From the NCBI GenBank assembly GCA_009694045.1, contig SHVY01000029.1, positions 1 through 41,793 of the forward strand: a DNA stretch of 41,793 bases, in the 5' to 3' direction. The notes beneath the pieces were generated by a model that saw nothing but the letters and a program-made list of their open reading frames with translations, did not search any database and had not been told where the DNA came from. Below, in pieces: positions 15,257 to 24,446 of this stretch. The translations under genes and the position numbers were made by a program. Each line of letters begins with the position of its first letter. The first letter of the stretch is position 1. The DNA is from Alphaproteobacteria bacterium. GTDB lineage: Bacteria > Pseudomonadota > Alphaproteobacteria > SP197.

Positions 15257-16171
15257 ATGACCCGACTTGCCACCTTCGACGCGCGATTGACCACCGGGGC
15301 CGCGATCAGCCGATCGATCGACCGCGTCGGCTACGCCATCGTCACCAACGCCATCGACGCGACCGACATCGCCGACCTGAAGCGCGACCTGGCGCCGCAC
15401 CTGGAAGCGAGCCGGACGGGCGAGTCCAACTTCCTCGGCGGCAAGACCAAACGCTTCAACAACCTGTTCATGCGGGCGCCGACCACCCGCAAGATGATCC
15501 TGCATCCCTTGGTGCTGGGCGCGGCCGACCACGTGCTGCTGCCGTTCTGCTCGCGCTATCAGGTGAACTACACGGGCGTCTATCACCTGATGCCCGGGGA
15601 GACGGCCCAGGCCCTGCACCGCGACGCGTTCTACTATCCGTTCCGCAACCCGGGGATCGTCACGGTGCTGGGAACCGTCTGGGCGGTCACCGACTTCACC
15701 GCCGAGAACGGCGCGACCGTGATCGTCCCCGGCAGCCATCTGTGGGACGAGGCGCGCCAGCCCCGGCGATCCGAGGCCGTGCCGGCGGCGATGCCGGCGG
15801 GCTCGGTGATGCTCTACACCAACACCATCATCCACGGCGGCGGGGCCAACACCGCGAACGAGGTGCGCACCGGCATCGGCCTCAACCTCAGCCTCGGCTG
15901 GCTGCGGCAGCAGGAGAACCAGTTCCTCACCCTGCCGCCCGAGCAGGCCAAGACCCTGCCCGACGCGCTGCAGCGGCTGATCGGCTACGATTTCGGTGGC
16001 CCGTTCCTCGGCGCGGTCAACGGCCAGAGCCCGCACAAGCTTCTGGAGGAGCCGGGCGGCGAACCCGGCCCGCGCAACGACCCGGCGCACGACAAGGCGT
16101 ACCGGGAACGGGTGCGTTGGCTGAAGGTCGAGGCCGTCCCGCCGCCGCCGGGGGTGGTGCCGACGGACTAG
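15257..16171 (+). CDS. Phytanoyl-CoA dioxygenase (PhyH) family oxygenase
   Basis: A 304-residue Fe(II)/2-oxoglutarate dioxygenase. The iron ligands are H121 and D123 (ALHRDAF) with H193 (TIIHGGG). R204 (EVRTGIG) is the likely 2-oxoglutarate anchor. It starts 8 bases after the DoeB-like deacylase and is surely cotranscribed. The pair could hydroxylate and deacylate the same amino-acid derivative, in either order. It is not a clear ectoine hydroxylase: the EctD-specific signature around the first histidine is absent. It is unlike the other PhyH protein in this window outside the iron site, so the two are not recent duplicates. Confidence 0.86.
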   Translation: MTRLATFDARLTTGAAISRSIDRVGYAIVTNAIDATDIADLKRDLAPHLEASRTGESNFLGGKTKRFNNLFMRAPTTRKMILHPLVLGAADHVLLPFCSRYQVNYTGVYHLMPGETAQALHRDAFYYPFRNPGIVTVLGTVWAVTDFTAENGATVIVPGSHLWDEARQPRRSEAVPAAMPAGSVMLYTNTIIHGGGANTANEVRTGIGLNLSLGWLRQQENQFLTLPPEQAKTLPDALQRLIGYDFGGPFLGAVNGQSPHKLLEEPGGEPGPRNDPAHDKAYRERVRWLKVEAVPPPPGVVPTD

Positions 16172-16294
16172 GGTGGGTTCAGCGGAAACGGAGTCGTTGA
16201 GTCCGCCCTAGGATGTTGGTTTGGCGCGTTGCGCCGGGGGGGCGGATTCCCACGACCCCGGGCGGCGAACCGGTGCCCACTTCGCCTGAAAGCG

Positions 16295-17242
16295 CTATGC
16301 GCTGGCGCTGTCGAGCGCCGTCACGGCATCGCGGTCGAGGTCGAGCCGGGTGGCCTCCGCCAGTTCCTCGAACTGCTTGACGCTGGTGGCGCTGGCGATC
16401 GGCGCTGCGATGGCGGGTCGAGCCGCGACCCAGGCGATCGCGATCTGGGCCGGCGTGGCGTTAAGCCGCTTGCCCACCGCATCCAGCGCGGCCAGGATCC
16501 GGAGGCCGCGGGGGTTGAGCTTCTCCTGCATGTCCTCGCCGCGGAGGCTCTTGCCGAAGTCCGCCGGCGACCGGTACTTGCCGGTGAGAAACCCGGCCTC
16601 CAGCGGGTAGTAGTTGATGACGCCCACCCGCTGCTTGACGCACAGGGGCTGGAGCTCGGCCTCGAACGAGGCGCGTTCGTACAGGCTGTAGCGCGGTTGC
16701 AGGGCGTGATAGCGGGGCAGGCCCAGAGCGCGGCTGGTCTCCAGCGCCTCGGCCAGGCGCGCGGCGGTGAAGTTGGAGGCGCCGATCGCCCGCACCTTGC
16801 CCGCCTCGATCAGCCGCGCATAGGCGCCCAGGGTCTCGGCCATGGGGGTCGTGTCGTCGTCCCGGTGCGATTGGTACAGGTCGATCACGTCGGTCCCCAG
16901 ACGCCGCAGCGAATCCTCCACCGCCCGGGCGATATAGGCCGCCGACAGACCCTTGCGGCCCTCGCCCATGTCGGCCCCGAGCTTGGTGGCGACGATCACC
17001 CGGTCGCGGTTCTTCCGCGCCTTCATCCAGCGGCCGATGATGGTTTCCGACTCGCCGCCCTGGTTGCCGGCATGCCAGCGCGAATAGGTGTCCGCGGTGT
17101 CGATCAGGTTGAACCCCGCGGCGACAAAGGCGTCCAGCAGGGCGAACGAGGTCCTTTCGTCGGCGGTCCAGCCGAACACGTTGCCGCCGAACGCCAGCGG
17201 CGCGACCTTGATGCCTGACTGCCCGATCTCGCGAAGTTGCAT
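16295..17242 (-). CDS. Aldo/keto reductase
   Basis: A 315-residue NADPH-dependent aldo/keto reductase with a TIM barrel. The catalytic tetrad is visible in order: D and Y in LIDTADTYSRW, K in IVATKLG, and H in LYQSHRDDD. The C-terminal cofactor stretch is IAAPIASATSVKQ. The start at 17242 (MQLREIGQSGIKVAPLAFGG) fits the family; a longer frame upstream overlaps the next gene and is not coding. It is the last gene of a seven-gene operon with a polyamine-type ABC importer, a flavoprotein and a SelA-like PLP enzyme, 10 bases after the latter. In that setting it probably reduces a carbonyl product of the imported substrate, but the substrate is unknown. Confidence 0.9.
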   Translation of the reverse strand: MQLREIGQSGIKVAPLAFGGNVFGWTADERTSFALLDAFVAAGFNLIDTADTYSRWHAGNQGGESETIIGRWMKARKNRDRVIVATKLGADMGEGRKGLSAAYIARAVEDSLRRLGTDVIDLYQSHRDDDTTPMAETLGAYARLIEAGKVRAIGASNFTAARLAEALETSRALGLPRYHALQPRYSLYERASFEAELQPLCVKQRVGVINYYPLEAGFLTGKYRSPADFGKSLRGEDMQEKLNPRGLRILAALDAVGKRLNATPAQIAIAWVAARPAIAAPIASATSVKQFEELAEATRLDLDRDAVTALDSASA

Positions 17243-17252
17243 GGTACTCCTC

Positions 17253-18371
17253 CTAATGTGCGTCGGCGACGATCTCCCTGACGCGACGACAGAACTCTTC
17301 GACCTCGGCCACGTCGAGGCTGCGAGGATCGAGCAAGATGTATCCCAACCGCGCCAGGTGATCGCGCGTGGCGAACACCGGGTCGCCGCCGCGGAGCGCT
17401 CGACCGAGGGCCTCGGCATCAAGACCGGCGGACTCGGGATCGACGTCGATCCGGAGCCTCGCCAACGGGTTGCCGGTCGTGTCCTCCTCGATGCCGGTCG
17501 CGATCCCCGGGACCTGGGCGAGGATCCGGGCCGCGTGGGCGAGCTTGGCGTCGTCGGCCCGACGTTCGGCCGCGTGGTCGAGCCGGCGCCAGCGATCGAG
17601 GGCGGCGAGCGCGCCGATCACCCCCTCCTTGCCCACCTTCATCGGCCGACCGATCCCCGAGGCCTGATGGACGGCAACGGCGCGCACCAAGTCGCGCCGG
17701 CCCGATAGGATGCCCGCCGTCGGACCCTGGAGGAACTTGTGGGCGCTGTGGATCACCAAGTCAGCGCCGGCGGCGATGAAGCCGCGCAGGTCATACTCGG
17801 CGGCGGCGTCGACGACGACCGGCACATTGGCCGCATGGGCCGCCGCGACGAACTCGAGCAGCGTCGGCATGCCGCGCAGCACGCAAAGGTGCGAGACCAC
17901 GTAGAACGCGGCGGCGGTGCGCGGACCAAACGCCGCCGCCAGCATCGGCGGATGGCAGAAGGTGGCGGTCCCGACCTCGACCACGCGCGCACCGGCGAGC
18001 CGCACCATCTGGCGTACGTCGGCGCCGAAGTCCACGACGTGGCCCTTGAGCATGACGACCTCGTCGCGCATGCCCGTGGTGTCGGGCAGGGCGCGGACGC
18101 GCGCGAAGTCGTCGCCGGCCATGGCGGCGGCGACGGCGAGCGTGATCCCGGCCGCGGAGCACGCGACGACGCAGCCGGCCTCGGCGCCCGTTTCCTCGGC
18201 GATCACGCGGCTCGCCGCCTCGTGCAGCTCCGCCATGACGTAGGACCGACCGAGCGCCGCCGCCGTCGCCGCGACCGCATCCGACGAGGCGAGCGAGGCC
18301 CCGTACAGCGTCCAGGTCCCGACCCCGTTGACGACGCGCCGGACCCTCAGCCGCTCGTGGATATCGGTCAT
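17253..18371 (-). CDS. SelA-like PLP-dependent enzyme (class V aminotransferase fold)
   Basis: A 372-residue PLP enzyme of the SelA / D-glucosaminate-6-phosphate ammonia-lyase branch. The Schiff-base lysine is K212 in IHSAHKFLQGPTAGI, and D188 in VVVDAAAEYDL should pair with the pyridine nitrogen. The N-terminal VRRVVNGVGTWTLYGAS is typical of this branch, which includes lyases that eliminate ammonia from amino sugars or amino acids. It is not selenocysteine synthase: there is no SelB or tRNA-Sec nearby and the N-terminal tRNA-binding domain is missing. Its ATG overlaps the stop of the flavoprotein gene by four bases (ATGA), so the two are translationally coupled. The enzyme probably acts on the substrate brought in by the ABC importer of this operon. 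Confidence 0.8.
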   Translation of the reverse strand: MTDIHERLRVRRVVNGVGTWTLYGASLASSDAVAATAAALGRSYVMAELHEAASRVIAEETGAEAGCVVACSAAGITLAVAAAMAGDDFARVRALPDTTGMRDEVVMLKGHVVDFGADVRQMVRLAGARVVEVGTATFCHPPMLAAAFGPRTAAAFYVVSHLCVLRGMPTLLEFVAAAHAANVPVVVDAAAEYDLRGFIAAGADLVIHSAHKFLQGPTAGILSGRRDLVRAVAVHQASGIGRPMKVGKEGVIGALAALDRWRRLDHAAERRADDAKLAHAARILAQVPGIATGIEEDTTGNPLARLRIDVDPESAGLDAEALGRALRGGDPVFATRDHLARLGYILLDPRSLDVAEVEEFCRRVREIVADAH

Positions 18372-20011
18372 GGGTTCTCCCGCAGGATGTTGCGGCCGCA
18401 GATGTAGCCCCAGGTGAGGCAGGGGCCGATGGTCGTGCCGGCGCCGGCCGCCTTGGAGCCGATCGGGTTGGCCATGGCGAGCCCGGCGCAGTAGAGCCCG
18501 CCGATCAGACTGCCGTCCGCCCGTTCGACCTGGCCGCGGGCGTTGGTACGCGGCCCCCCCTTGGTACCGAGGAGAGCGCGGTGGTAGGGCGCCGCGTAGA
18601 ACGGTGGCGTGGCGATGGCGCCGAGGGCGCCGTTCATCCCGGGGCGATCCGGCACCCCGGTGTAGAACGTCTCCCACGCCGTCTCGCCGCGATGGAAGTC
18701 GGCGTCGCGCCCCGCCCGAACGAAGCCGTTGAACCGCGCGACCGTCGCTTCCAGGGTCGTCGGGTCCACGTCGATCCGGCCGGCGAGATCGGCAATCGTC
18801 GGCGCCGCGCGGAACCATCCGGGATCGCGGCGCCCGATCCACATGGCGATCCGGTTTGCCCTGGCATAGCTCGCGTCGAAGATGCGCCACGCCGGCAGGT
18901 GCAGGGGAAGCCCGGTCGCGGGATCGCGGCGGTCGAGCTCGACCCCGACGTTGGGATCGCCTTCGCCGACGAACCGCTTGCCCGCCCGGTTCACCAGGAT
19001 GCAGTGGGGGTGGAAGAGCTCGTTGAGCGGCAAGCCATGGCGTTGCCCCTCGTAGCGCGTGACGGTGCAGGCGTAGATGTTGGCCTGGTCCATATGCGCG
19101 AGCTTGGCGCCGACCGCCTGGGCCATCCGCTGCCCGTCGCCGGTGTTGGTGCGCGGGCTGCCGATCAGCCCGACCTCGCCGGGGAAATGCTCGGCCAACA
19201 TCGCCGCGTCCCATTCGAAACCGCCGCTGGCGAGGATGACCCCCTTGGCCGCGCGGATCGACACCTCGCCGTTCGGCGTGGACACGACGACGCCGTTCAC
19301 CCGGCCGCGATCGCCCTCGGCGGTGATCAGGCGCGTCGCCCGCGCCTCGGCGATTACCTCGCAACCGGCATCCAGGCAACCGCGCAGCAGGCCGACGATC
19401 AGGGCGTTGCCCATGCCGACGCGCCGCGTGAGCCAGCGCGCGACCAGCGTCGGCGCCATGGAAAGGAGCGTGCGCAAGGGGTGGGAGAAGAGGTGGCCGG
19501 TGATCAATTCGCGGTAGGTGAAGATCTGCGGCAGCGTCGATCCGCGAATGCGTTTCCGCCACGGTCCCGCCAGATCGCGGCTGAGCGGGCGGGGCGAGAC
19601 CATCCGCCCGGTGAACCAGCCGCCGGGCGCCTCGACGTACAGGTCCGGATGATGGACCAGTTCGAACCGCAGTGGCGTGTGATCCTCGACGAAGCGGAGC
19701 ATCGCCGGGCCCTCGTCGACGAAGGCCCGCCACAGCGGCTCCTCGCCCTCCCAGCCCGGCGGCGCGACGGCCCGCAGATAGGTGAGCGCCTCGTCGGGCG
19801 AATCCGCCATGCCGGCCGCCAGCATGTGGTGGTTGGCCGGCACCCAGGCGCCGGCGCCGGACATCGCCGAGGTGCCGCCGATCACGGCGGCCTTCTCGAC
19901 GACGATGACGCGGGCGCCCCCGATGGCGGCCGCGAGGGCCGCCGACAGAGCCGCCGAGCCGGAGCCGACGACGACCACGTCGGCATCGCGGGTTCGGAGC
20001 TCGGGGCTCAA
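18368..20011 (-). CDS. FAD-binding oxidoreductase, fumarate-reductase/ketosteroid-dehydrogenase type
   Basis: A 547-residue flavoprotein of the FAD_binding_2 family. VVVVGSGSAALSAALAAA at residues 12-29 binds the ADP part of FAD. VIGGTSAMSGAGAWVP carries the GGTS element, and the C-terminal IGGLYCAGLAMANPIGSKAAGAGTTIGP closes the flavin site. Family members are 3-ketosteroid dehydrogenases, urocanate/fumarate reductases and relatives, which introduce or reduce a C=C bond next to a carbonyl. The gene lies 8 bases after the second permease and overlaps the SelA-like gene. No signal peptide is visible, so it is cytoplasmic. The substrate is not readable. Confidence 0.86.
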   Translation of the reverse strand: MSPELRTRDADVVVVGSGSAALSAALAAAIGGARVIVVEKAAVIGGTSAMSGAGAWVPANHHMLAAGMADSPDEALTYLRAVAPPGWEGEEPLWRAFVDEGPAMLRFVEDHTPLRFELVHHPDLYVEAPGGWFTGRMVSPRPLSRDLAGPWRKRIRGSTLPQIFTYRELITGHLFSHPLRTLLSMAPTLVARWLTRRVGMGNALIVGLLRGCLDAGCEVIAEARATRLITAEGDRGRVNGVVVSTPNGEVSIRAAKGVILASGGFEWDAAMLAEHFPGEVGLIGSPRTNTGDGQRMAQAVGAKLAHMDQANIYACTVTRYEGQRHGLPLNELFHPHCILVNRAGKRFVGEGDPNVGVELDRRDPATGLPLHLPAWRIFDASYARANRIAMWIGRRDPGWFRAAPTIADLAGRIDVDPTTLEATVARFNGFVRAGRDADFHRGETAWETFYTGVPDRPGMNGALGAIATPPFYAAPYHRALLGTKGGPRTNARGQVERADGSLIGGLYCAGLAMANPIGSKAAGAGTTIGPCLTWGYICGRNILRENP

Positions 20012-20019
20012 GGATCGCC

Positions 20020-20904
20020 CTACGTCGCCGCGGCCAGGGCCGGGCCTGGCTCACCGCCATCCTCGACCCGTGCCTGCGCCAGCGCCGTCGCCTCGCGGGC
20101 GGCCTCGCGCCGGCGTAAGGCCTCGTAGGCGATGGCCCCCGCCAGGGTGACGGCGATGATCAGCACGGCAAGCGCGCTGATCTCCGGCGTGGTGCCTTGG
20201 CGCACCCGGCCCGCCAGCACGGTCACCAGGGTCTTGTCGGCCAGGATGGCGAAGGTCGTGGTGTTGTAGTTCTCGAACGACGAGAGGAACGCGAGCACGG
20301 CCGAGGAAAATACCGCCGGCCGCAGGAACGGCAGCAGGATGTGGCGGAACACCTGCGGTTGCGTGGCGCCCAGATCGAGCGCCGCCTCCTCCTGGGCGCG
20401 GTCGAAGCGCTGCAGCCGGGCGAGGAACACCAGCATGCAGTAGGCCGAGATGAAGGTGGATTGGCCGACGATCGCCAGGAAGAATCCGTCGTACAGGAAT
20501 TTCGCGTCGGTGACCCGGGTCACGTCCTTCCAGAAGATCACGGTGGAGATGCCGAGGATCACGCCCGGGGTCAGCACCGGCGAGACGACGATCAGGTAGT
20601 AGAGCCCGCGCGCGCGCCAGTAGACCTGAGTCATGACGATGGCGCCGGCGAGCCCGACCGGTACCGTGAGGGCGACCACGCCGGCGCCGATGATCAGGCT
20701 GTTCTGCAACCCCTCCATCAGCTCCGAATCCCCCAGAAGGTCGGAGAACCAGTGGATGGTGAAGGCCTCGAACGGATAGGCCTGGGGATAGTTCGGCGTG
20801 TTGAACGCCGTGATCCCCATGACGATCAGCGGGCCGAACAAGAACCCGAAGAACAGCAGCAGGTAGAAGCCGAGCATGGCCCGCCAGACGCCCTGGGAGG
20901 TCAT
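20020..20904 (-). CDS. ABC transporter permease, PotC type
   Basis: A 294-residue inner-membrane permease with about six hydrophobic helices. The EAA loop that contacts the ATPase is EEAALDLGATQPQVFRHILLP, near residues 190-210. The overall pattern (FNTPNYPQAYPFEAFTIHWF at the N-terminus) resembles PotC/YdcV-type permeases for polyamines and other small cations. It starts at an ATG overlapping the stop of the other permease (ATGA). It should form the heterodimeric channel with that protein. Confidence 0.9.
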   Translation of the reverse strand: MTSQGVWRAMLGFYLLLFFGFLFGPLIVMGITAFNTPNYPQAYPFEAFTIHWFSDLLGDSELMEGLQNSLIIGAGVVALTVPVGLAGAIVMTQVYWRARGLYYLIVVSPVLTPGVILGISTVIFWKDVTRVTDAKFLYDGFFLAIVGQSTFISAYCMLVFLARLQRFDRAQEEAALDLGATQPQVFRHILLPFLRPAVFSSAVLAFLSSFENYNTTTFAILADKTLVTVLAGRVRQGTTPEISALAVLIIAVTLAGAIAYEALRRREAAREATALAQARVEDGGEPGPALAAAT

Positions 20905-21920
20905 CGCGTGATCTCCCCCAGGTTGACCTTGAACACGCGCATCACCGCCATCACGAAGACGATGCAGGTCAGCAGCAGGATCAAGGCGTAGGCGGACCCT
21001 TGCGGCCAATTGAAGGCCTGGTAGAACCGGTCGTAGACGATCGGCGTGAACCACAGGCTGTTGGGTCCGCCCAGAATCTGCGGCGCGGCCAGCGCCCCGG
21101 CCGACAGCATGAACACCATGGTGCAGCCCGACGCGATGCCCGGCTTGGCGAAGGGCATCACGACGTTCAGGTGGATGTGCCACCACGGCGCGCCCAGATC
21201 CCGCGCCGCCTCGATCTGGTTCCGGTCCAGGCTTTCGATCGCGTTGTACAGCGGGAACATCATGAGCAGCAGGTAGGCGTAGGCGAGCCCCGTGTACATG
21301 CCGATGTCGAGACCGAGGAAGTCGATCGGCTCGGCGAGGACGCCGAGACCCACCAGCAGGTTGTTGATCAGCCCCGACGTGCCGAGCATGATCCGCATGG
21401 CGAAGGCGCGCAGGATCTCGTTCACCCAGAACGGCAAGATCAGCAGCAGCATCAGCATCCGCAGTCTGGCCGGTCCGGCCGATTGCGCCATGAAGTAGGC
21501 GAGCGGGTAGCAGAACCAGAAACTGAAGAACGTCACCCCGATGCTGGCGCCGATGGTCAGCACGAAGGCCCGGAGATGGACGATGTTGTAGCTGTCGGTC
21601 TCCTCGGTGCTGCCGTAGATGAAGTAGCGGTAGCTGGCGAGGGTGTAGTGATCTTCCGGGCCGCCGTAGTCCTTGGCCGGCAGCTTCGGGTGGAACGAAA
21701 AATCCACCATGTAGAGCTGGGGCAGGACGATCATCACGATCGCCCAGAAGCCGACGGCGACGATCAGGAACGCGGCCATCACGCCGCCGTTGCGCTCCAG
21801 GAAGCTCTTGGCCGAGGGGTCGGCGGCGGCGCGACGCTCGCGCGCGGCCAGGATCCAGAAGACGGCGACGATCACGAACGGAACCGCGAACAGCAGGCCC
21901 TTGACGAGGCTTTCAATCAC
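20901..21920 (-). CDS. ABC transporter permease, PotB type
   Basis: A 339-residue inner-membrane permease with about seven hydrophobic helices, including an extra N-terminal one. The EAA loop is EAARDLGAPWWHIHLNVVMP. The long periplasmic stretch between helices 2 and 3 (FHPKLPAKDYGGPEDHYTLASY) is usual in PotB-like proteins. I set the start at GTG 21920 (VIESLVKG), which overlaps the ATPase stop by eight bases; the longer frame runs inside the ATPase gene. It pairs with the PotC-type permease downstream. Confidence 0.88.
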   Translation of the reverse strand: MIESLVKGLLFAVPFVIVAVFWILAARERRAAADPSAKSFLERNGGVMAAFLIVAVGFWAIVMIVLPQLYMVDFSFHPKLPAKDYGGPEDHYTLASYRYFIYGSTEETDSYNIVHLRAFVLTIGASIGVTFFSFWFCYPLAYFMAQSAGPARLRMLMLLLILPFWVNEILRAFAMRIMLGTSGLINNLLVGLGVLAEPIDFLGLDIGMYTGLAYAYLLLMMFPLYNAIESLDRNQIEAARDLGAPWWHIHLNVVMPFAKPGIASGCTMVFMLSAGALAAPQILGGPNSLWFTPIVYDRFYQAFNWPQGSAYALILLLTCIVFVMAVMRVFKVNLGEITR

Positions 21921-22998
21921 TGGCGAGCCGGCCCGCGGGCAGGGCGAGGCCCGCCGCTGCCCCATAGTGGATGCTGGCGGTCTCGCCCTGCTCGGGCAGG
22001 CGCTGGGACTCCCCCCGGCCAACGGTGATGATGATGTCCTTCCTGGTCGGACCCTTAAGGAAAACGTGGCTCATCGTCCCCTCGAAGGCGACGTTCAGGA
22101 CCACGGCGCTGAGCGTGTCCCCGCCAGCACCCGGCCCCAGGCGCAACGCGTCGGGCCGCACGAAGAGGATCGCGTCATCGCCCAGCTTGAGCCCGCGCGG
22201 GTTGCGACCACCCAGGCGACCCACGGGCGTGTCCACGGTCACGCGGCCGTCGTGGGCGGCCACGACCTTGCCCTGAAACGGGTTGTTCTCGCCGACGAAC
22301 GAGGCGACGAAGGCGGTCGTGGGCTCGTCGAACACGGTCTGGCCATCGCCGACCTGCTCGATCATCCCGGCGTTCATCACCGCGATGCGGTCCGACATGG
22401 TCAGGGCCTCGCCCTGATCGTGGGTAATGTAGATGAACGTGATGCCCACCCGCTGCTGGATCGCGCGCAACTCGTTGCGCATGTGTTGGCGGAGCTTGAG
22501 GTCCAGGGCCGACAGCGGTTCGTCGAGCAGCAGCACCTTGGGCTCGACCGCCAGCGCCCGGGCGATCGCGACCCGCTGCTTCTGCCCGCCGCTGAGCTCG
22601 GCGATGCGCTTGGTGCCCTGATCGCGCAGCGCCGTCAGTCCCAGAAGCTCGTCGACCTTGCGCCGCTGTTCCGCTCTTGGCACTCCGCGCACGCGCAGGC
22701 CATAGGCGATGTTCTCCGCCACCGTCATCAGCGGGAACAGGGCCAGATTCTGGAAGATGAGGGCTGTCGGGCGGCGGTTCGCGCCGATGCCCCGCATGTC
22801 CTGACCACCGATGCGCACGGTGCCCTGGGACGGTTCCAGGAACCCGGAGATGGTGCGGAGGATCGTCGTCTTGCCGCAGCCCGAGGGCCCCAGGAAGCTG
22901 AAGAACTCCCCGTTCTCGATCCGCAACGTCGCGTCGCGGACCGCGACGAACGGACCAAACCGGATCCAGACGTGATCGAGCTCGACGTCGGCGCTCAT
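21913..22998 (-). CDS. ABC transporter ATP-binding protein, PotA type
   Basis: A 361-residue ATPase. Walker A GPSGCGKTT is at residues 37-45, the Q-loop follows (IFQNLALFP), the signature LSGGQ is at 135-139, Walker B VLLLDE at 155-160, and the switch histidine lies in YITHDQGEA. The C-terminal 120 residues form a TOBE/OB domain (GAGGDTLSAVVLNVAFEGTMSHVF) as in PotA and other polyamine or iron importers. It powers the two permeases that follow. A hairpin 36-65 bases upstream of its start, after the binding-protein gene, probably lowers its expression relative to the binding protein. Confidence 0.93.
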   Translation of the reverse strand: MSADVELDHVWIRFGPFVAVRDATLRIENGEFFSFLGPSGCGKTTILRTISGFLEPSQGTVRIGGQDMRGIGANRRPTALIFQNLALFPLMTVAENIAYGLRVRGVPRAEQRRKVDELLGLTALRDQGTKRIAELSGGQKQRVAIARALAVEPKVLLLDEPLSALDLKLRQHMRNELRAIQQRVGITFIYITHDQGEALTMSDRIAVMNAGMIEQVGDGQTVFDEPTTAFVASFVGENNPFQGKVVAAHDGRVTVDTPVGRLGGRNPRGLKLGDDAILFVRPDALRLGPGAGGDTLSAVVLNVAFEGTMSHVFLKGPTRKDIIITVGRGESQRLPEQGETASIHYGAAAGLALPAGRLASD

Positions 22999-23033
22999 GG
23001 CTTACCCAGCGTGCCCCCTGCCCGAAACGTAAA

Positions 23034-23063
23034 GCATCCCGGTCCCTCACGGAACCGGGATGC
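23034..23063 (-). terminator. Attenuating terminator between binding protein and ATPase
   Basis: GCATCCCGGT (23034-23043) pairs with ACCGGGATGC (23054-23063). On the minus strand the stem is followed by TTTACGTTT. It lies between the stop of the binding-protein gene and the start of the ATPase gene of one operon. That is the usual place for a partial terminator that gives the binding protein in excess. Confidence 0.7.
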
Positions 23064-23085
23064 TCCTTGCCTCGAGTTCGAAGCC

Positions 23086-24261
23086 TTAGGCCGCCTTGAA
23101 CTTTTCGGCGTACTGGGTGCGCAGTTCGCCGAACCACGAGGGCTCGGGTGGGCGGTGCCACAGACGGTCGAGCGCGTCTTCCGGATAGGCCTCCTGGAAG
23201 CTCTTCTTGGCCCCCTCGGACAACAGGCCGTCGGCACCGGTGACGACCGGGTTGTAACCCGAGCCCTCGGCCACCTGGGCCGAGACTTCCGAGGTCATCA
23301 GATAGTTCAGCCACGCATAGGCCTGATCCACGTTGGCCGCGGCCGAGGTCATGGCCCAGCCGTCCAGCCAGGTGATGGCGCCTTCCTGCGGAGCCATGTA
23401 GCTGACCGGCTTGCCTTCCTTCTTGAGGCTGAGGACCGGACCGTCCCAGGTCTGGCCGATGACCACGCCGTTCTCCAGGAGACCCGACTTGGTGTTGTCG
23501 GCCGAATCCCAGAACTGCTTGATCCAGGGCTTCTTCTCGAGCGCAATGGGCAGGATCTGGTCGTAGATCCCCTTCATCGTGTCCGGATCCTTGAACGCGT
23601 CCAGCATCCGGTTGGTCGGCATCTTGCCCGAGGCGTCGAGCCACAGCCCGATGCCCAGCAACAGCGAATGCGGCCGGCCCTGGACCTTGGCCTGATACTC
23701 CTCGTTCCACAGCGTGCCGTAGCTGAGGGTCTTGTAGTCGAGGGTGGTGAGGTCGGTGCGCCACGAGATCGCTTCGGTGCCCCAGCAGTGCGGCAAGTGG
23801 TAGAGCCCGCCGTCCCAGGTCCACACGCTGCGGGACCCTTCCAGCATCGATCCGATCAGGTTGCCGATGTTGGCGAGCTTACCCTCGTCGAACGGGGCGA
23901 GGACGCCGATGTCCTGAAACTGCGGCGCCCGGTCGCGGGTCGGCTGGCACAGATCGAATCCGGCGCCTTCCGTGGCCTGCAGCTTGTTGATCTGCTCCTC
24001 GTTCTGCGAGAACGGCGTGGAGTTGACCTTGATGCCGGTCGCGGCCGTGAAGTTCGGGATGACCGGATCGGGCAGCTCGTCCGACCAGTTGAGCAGATTG
24101 AGCTCGCCCGACGACGACCGAGCGTCACGGACGAACCATGGGCCGATCGCGGCGATCGCCCCGGCCGCGACCGTGGACTTGAGCATCGTGCGCCGCGTGA
24201 ATGTCCGCGCCGACCGCAAGGTGGCCCCGGTCGAGGCCTGTGCCTTCGTCTTCCTCGTCAT
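23086..24261 (-). CDS. ABC transporter substrate-binding protein, PotD type
   Basis: A 391-residue periplasmic binding protein of the spermidine/putrescine (PotD) family. The N-terminus has a Tat-type signal, FTRRTMLKSTVAAGAIAAIGP near residues 22-42, with cleavage likely around 45-55. The mature part starts with LNLLNWSDELPDPVIPNF, the usual PotD opening, and continues with FDLCQPTRDRAPQF and YHLPHCWGTEAISW. Such proteins bind linear amines and other small solutes, so the true ligand may not be a polyamine. It heads the operon of ATPase, two permeases, flavoprotein, SelA-like enzyme and aldo/keto reductase. The 185-base gap to the divergent xsc gene should contain promoters for both directions. 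Confidence 0.9.
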   Translation of the reverse strand: MTRKTKAQASTGATLRSARTFTRRTMLKSTVAAGAIAAIGPWFVRDARSSSGELNLLNWSDELPDPVIPNFTAATGIKVNSTPFSQNEEQINKLQATEGAGFDLCQPTRDRAPQFQDIGVLAPFDEGKLANIGNLIGSMLEGSRSVWTWDGGLYHLPHCWGTEAISWRTDLTTLDYKTLSYGTLWNEEYQAKVQGRPHSLLLGIGLWLDASGKMPTNRMLDAFKDPDTMKGIYDQILPIALEKKPWIKQFWDSADNTKSGLLENGVVIGQTWDGPVLSLKKEGKPVSYMAPQEGAITWLDGWAMTSAAANVDQAYAWLNYLMTSEVSAQVAEGSGYNPVVTGADGLLSEGAKKSFQEAYPEDALDRLWHRPPEPSWFGELRTQYAEKFKAA

Positions 24262-24446
24262 TGAAAACTCCCTGATGCCCCAATAACCCGATCACCCACG
24301 AAAGCGGGCGCGGTTGCCGGGACTCTCCGGGAGGTGAATGGGAGCGTCAAGCGTCAAATTGATGACTTCCGCGCGGCGATGGTATCGCGCTTGCCCCTTT
24401 CTCCGACGGCCGCTACACAGCGTCGTCGACTTAACGGGAGGCACCC

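Noticed and set aside
14229-16171. Ectoine hydroxylase and ectoine-degradation operon
   Set aside because: The deacylase resembles DoeB, but DoeA and diaminobutyrate genes are missing, and the PhyH protein lacks the EctD signature around its first iron-binding histidine.
17253-18371. Selenocysteine synthase (selA)
   Set aside because: The protein is too short, lacks the N-terminal tRNA-binding part, and stands in a transporter operon without selB, selD or tRNA-Sec.
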